Positions 7,236 through 7,605 of a DNA stretch of 7,605 nt are shown here, piece after piece. The DNA is taken from positions 6,838 to 14,442 of the forward strand of contig DBVS01000107.1 of NCBI GenBank assembly GCA_002308235.1, read 5' to 3'. Each line of letters begins with the position of its first letter. Positions within the stretch are counted from its first letter, which is position 1. Made by a program: the position numbers and the translations under genes. Source of the stretch: Lachnospiraceae bacterium UBA1258 (GTDB lineage Bacteria; Bacillota; Clostridia; Lachnospirales; Lachnospiraceae). The notes beneath the pieces are model-generated. The model ran no database searches. It saw nothing but the letters and a program-made list of their open reading frames with translations, and was not told the origin of the DNA.

Positions 7236-7366
7236 GCATTGCATAAATAAATGGTGGACGGAACCTCCGGAGCGCCGGCGCTTAGCGAGGTAGTTTCGAG
7301 CTTAGCGACCGTTGCAGCGAGGACAGAGCGCGAGCGTTTCCGGGAACCATTTGATTTATGCGATGC
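7236..7366. repeat. GC-rich imperfect palindromic element (possible MITE or structured intergenic repeat)
   Basis: This interval stands out as GC-rich between AT-rich flanks. Outer arms 7236-7255 and 7346-7366 pair over 20 positions: 13 (7236-7248 with 7354-7366, one T/G wobble at 7240/7362) plus 7 (AAATGGT 7249-7255 with ACCATTT 7346-7352), with one bulged G at 7353. An inner imperfect stem pairs 7266-7282 with 7327-7345 with a few bulges, and a 10-base bulge (7256-7265) lies between. The apical part carries a direct repeat CTTAGCGA (7281-7288, 7301-7308) and repeated AGCGA (7284, 7304, 7316). No open frame with a credible start or ribosome site covers it, and no clear target-site duplication is seen. 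It lies between divergent promoters, so a simple terminator role is unlikely. A small mobile palindrome, a REP-like repeat or an untested RNA are the options. Confidence 0.6.
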
Positions 7367-7428
7367 GTCCGCCTTCACTATGATAAAAAACAAACTAAAG
7401 ATTCCTAAATAAAAAAATAAAAAAAGTA

Positions 7429-7457
7429 TTGCAAAAACCGAAACCCTGTGATATATT
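7429..7457 (+). promoter_or_regulatory. Probable sigma-A promoter of the tRNA operon
   Basis: The -35 TTGCAA (7429-7434, four of six) and -10 TATATT (7452-7457, five of six) are exactly 17 bp apart, with an extended TG at 7449-7450. Transcription would start near 7464, about 15 nt ahead of the mature 5' end of tRNA-Lys, a usual short leader for RNase P processing. Confidence 0.7.
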
Positions 7458-7478
7458 TCTATCGTTGTCACAAAAAAC

Positions 7479-7554
<76 letters not shown>

Positions 7555-7558
7555 ATCC

Positions 7559-7605
7559 GGCCCGATGGTCAAGAGGCTAAGACGGCGGCCTCTCACGCCG
7601 CAAAC
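7559..7605 (+). tRNA. tRNA-Glu, anticodon CTC (partial, cut by window end)
   Basis: Begins four bases after the CCA of tRNA-Lys, so both come from one transcript. Visible parts: acceptor 5' strand GGCCCGA (7559-7565), D-stem GTC/GAC (7568-7570, 7581-7583), anticodon stem GCGGC/GCCGC (7585-7589, 7597-7601) and loop CTCTCAC with anticodon CTC at 7592-7594, reading glutamate codon GAG. The window stops in the variable region, so the T-arm and 3' acceptor strand are not seen. The sequence matches the common bacterial tRNA-Glu pattern (GGCCCG start, TGGTCAAG). Confidence 0.9.

Noticed and set aside
7205..7471. An 88-codon minus-strand frame with a hydrophobic N-terminus across the tatD-tRNA spacer
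   Set aside because: It starts with GTG beside the tRNA promoter, has no ribosome site, and its reading is a translation of AT-rich spacer followed by the palindromic element.

Overview
The window looks like chromosome of an anaerobic Firmicute of the class Clostridia, most likely Lachnospiraceae. This is an inference from protein style: a MacB/SalX-type ATPase with a two-repeat FtsX permease, a 7TM hybrid histidine kinase with a short linker and one receiver, and Clostridia-like RsmA and TatD. Codon use with moderate GC, strong Shine-Dalgarno sites on most genes and AT-rich intergenic DNA also fit. No plasmid, phage, transposase or CRISPR signal is visible.

Layout, left to right. (1) 1-53: leader with a perfect 10+1+10 dyad, a likely repressor operator. 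(2) 54-3007, + strand: a two-gene ABC exporter operon (ATPase, then FtsX-type permease) with the stop and start overlapping by one base. (3) 3008-3097: a short gap with an extended -10 promoter. (4) 3098-5458, + strand: a membrane hybrid sensor kinase with a putative jelly-roll ectodomain, seven further membrane segments, HisKA, HATPase_c and a C-terminal receiver. (5) 5451-7088, - strand: tatD then rsmA (ksgA), 12 bp apart; rsmA meets the kinase gene tail to tail with an 8-bp coding overlap. (6) 7089-7478: 390 bp without a gene, holding the tatD promoter, a roughly 131-bp imperfect palindromic element and a good tRNA promoter. (7) 7479-7605, + strand: tRNA-Lys(CTT) and the first 47 nt of tRNA-Glu(CTC), cut by the window edge.

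How the parts fit. The ABC pair should form one membrane complex (two ATPase subunits with the permease) that exports or expels an unidentified substrate such as a peptide, lipid or drug, probably under a repressor that binds the leader dyad. The kinase has its own promoter and no partner regulator here, so a link to the transporter is not shown. The tatD-rsmA pair and the tRNAs are housekeeping.

Most of the window is ordinary. The items most worth a second look are the palindromic element between tatD and the tRNAs, the operator-like dyad at 18-38, the orphan 7TM hybrid kinase, and the unterminated convergent overlap. I do not see convincing evidence for a wholly new biological system.
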